Below are positions 5,093 through 5,884 of a stretch of DNA of 5,884 nucleotides, piece after piece. The translations under genes were made by a program, and so were the position numbers. Origin of the DNA: Gammaproteobacteria bacterium. Lineage in GTDB: Bacteria > Pseudomonadota > Gammaproteobacteria > GCF-002020875. Position 1 is the stretch's first letter; every line of letters begins with the position of its first letter. The notes under the pieces were generated by a model that worked only from the letters and a program-made list of their open reading frames with translations, was not told the origin of the DNA and searched no databases. The stretch spans positions 1 to 5,884 of the forward strand of contig JABHIC010000187.1 in NCBI GenBank assembly GCA_018671205.1, in the 5' to 3' direction.

Positions 5093-5644
5093 CTGCTCGG
5101 TCCGATAACGTTCGATACGGATCTGATCTGACCAGTGGGTGGGGGCCAAGCCTGCCTTCTGCTTGAGTCGATTGAGAAAATCATGTGGATCGGGAAGCTG
5201 TTCCCAGACGGAAGGGAGAAAAGTTCCCCGTTGGGCACCCTCCTGTAAAATCAGCCCATCCACGCCGGGGAGAAGTTGTCGGATCAGCTCAGCCTCTGAC
5301 TTGAACTGCATCGGTTCTGGTGTACTCAGGAGTGAAATTTTGATCGCTATCTGCTGATACTCGGAGCGTGTCAGGGGTGGAAAACGGGGATCACGAAAAG
5401 CGGCCGCATATCCATTGCTCAGCAGATCTTCTGCCAGTGGACGGTGTGCCTCTAGTGAGCCGATGCAACCACGCAGCTGATTGTGTAGCTCCAGCGTGAC
5501 AAAGCAGGCTCCCGGCTGTTGTAGCGCCATAGGTAGCTGGTTGAGTGGCATCGTGGCTGGGCGGCCTTGCTGAAGCCCCTGTTCAATGGAGTGGCGTACC
5601 AGTTGAACCATCTGCTGTTGTAATGCTGTGGAGGTTGACGTCAT
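5084..5644 (-). CDS. amrA: AMMECR1-domain protein (AmmeMemoRadiSam system protein A)
   Basis: This 186-residue protein spans a complete AMMECR1 domain. Diagnostic strings are ACFVTLELHNQLRGCIGSLEAHRPL (46-70), with the near-invariant LRGCIG at 57-62; AFRDPRFPPLT (82-92); KISLLSTPEP (102-111); GVDGLILQEGAQRGTFLPSVWEQLPDPHDFL (127-157); and KAGL (163-166). In bacteria this domain is commonly encoded with a Memo-family protein and a radical-SAM protein, the AmmeMemoRadiSam set; its biochemical role is still not firmly known. The ATG at 5642-5644 overlaps the Memo stop at 5641-5643 in an ATGA arrangement, with GGAG about 8 bases upstream, so the two genes should be translated as one unit. No signal peptide is seen, so the protein should be cytoplasmic. 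The symbol follows the AmmeMemoRadiSam name and is not an experimentally based assignment. Confidence 0.93.
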   Translation of the reverse strand: MTSTSTALQQQMVQLVRHSIEQGLQQGRPATMPLNQLPMALQQPGACFVTLELHNQLRGCIGSLEAHRPLAEDLLSNGYAAAFRDPRFPPLTRSEYQQIAIKISLLSTPEPMQFKSEAELIRQLLPGVDGLILQEGAQRGTFLPSVWEQLPDPHDFLNRLKQKAGLAPTHWSDQIRIERYRTEQFS

Positions 5645-5884
5645 GCCGCTTGCTCCGCAAAGAGGTAGGCACCATAGCCTACCACACGCTGTTTGTCTCC
5701 AGCGGTATCCCCGGAGTTACGCAGGTCGATAAGCTCGGCCTCAACGCCTCTCTCTCTTGCCAGCTGGAGCAATCCAAGGATTGGTAGTTGACCACAGGCA
5801 CTCTGCTGCGGGATTGCGGCGCTATCGAGCTGAACGATGGCATTAGAGGTGGCACGATCCATTTGAACGGCCTCCTCATAGGGG
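5641..5884 (-). CDS. amrB: Memo-family protein (AmmeMemoRadiSam system protein B), C-terminal part
   Basis: Eighty-one codons of the C-terminal end are visible and the gene continues past the right edge. The reading is PYEEAVQMDRATSNAIVQLD, then SACGQLPILGLLQLARERG, AELIDLRNSGDTAGD and RVVGYGAYLF. The Cys-Gly within ACGQ and the L(R)NSGDTAGD...VVGYG(A) end are typical of the Memo family. That family is built on the fold of class III extradiol dioxygenases, with a His/His/Cys metal site; the cysteine is seen here and the histidines would lie outside the window. It overlaps the AMMECR1 gene by 4 bp. An apparent ATG at 5860-5862 is internal, since the frame remains open and family-like to the window edge. 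Confidence 0.92.
   Translation of the reverse strand, partial: PYEEAVQMDRATSNAIVQLDSAAIPQQSACGQLPILGLLQLARERGVEAELIDLRNSGDTAGDKQRVVGYGAYLFAEQAA

Overview
The window looks like chromosomal DNA from a gammaproteobacterium. The genes recognised by protein motif are a CreA-family exported protein, an AMMECR1/Memo pair, a PilJ-type sensor domain protein and a PAS/HAMP chemoreceptor. A short exported Gly/Trp/Tyr/Pro-rich protein resembles the sulfur globule envelope proteins of sulfur-oxidising bacteria such as Allochromatium. A sulfur-oxidising relative of the purple sulfur bacteria or of chemoautotrophic symbionts is therefore plausible, but this rests on compositional resemblance and is an inference.

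Layout, left to right. (1) Bases 1-92 hold the 3' end of an IS30-family transposase gene on the + strand. (2) Bases 128-1051 (+) encode an exported protein made of two tandem PilJ-type four-helix sensor domains, with no membrane anchor after the signal peptide and no signalling domain. A strong hairpin follows at 1071-1099. (3) Bases 1154-3406 (+) encode a 750-residue methyl-accepting chemotaxis protein (TM - helical periplasmic domain - TM - HAMP - PAS - HAMP-like - MCP signalling domain). (4) Bases 3469-3924 (-) encode CreA, convergent with the chemoreceptor. (5) Bases 4002-4085 hold a 76-bp MITE-like element with near-perfect terminal inverted repeats and a TTAG target duplication. It lies in the promoter region between creA and the next gene. 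(6) Bases 4133-4624 (+) encode the sulfur-globule-like exported protein, followed 2 bp later by 4627-5052 (+), a secreted four-cysteine protein I cannot assign. The two look translationally coupled. (7) Bases 5053-5092 carry three 12-bp tandem repeats, each contributing an in-frame stop to the convergent gene. (8) Bases 5084-5644 (-) encode an AMMECR1-domain protein, overlapping by 4 bp the 3' end of a Memo-family gene (5641-5884, partial).

How the genes may work together. The PilJ-domain protein and the chemoreceptor are adjacent and codirectional and could form a ligand-binding-protein/receptor pair, although the hairpin between them suggests partly separate expression. The sulfur-globule-like protein and its coupled neighbour are probably co-produced for the cell envelope or periplasm. 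The Memo and AMMECR1 genes form the usual AmmeMemoRadiSam pair, whose radical-SAM partner would be expected upstream of Memo, beyond the right edge. No rRNA, tRNA or CRISPR array was seen, and no stretch over 300 bases lacks a gene.
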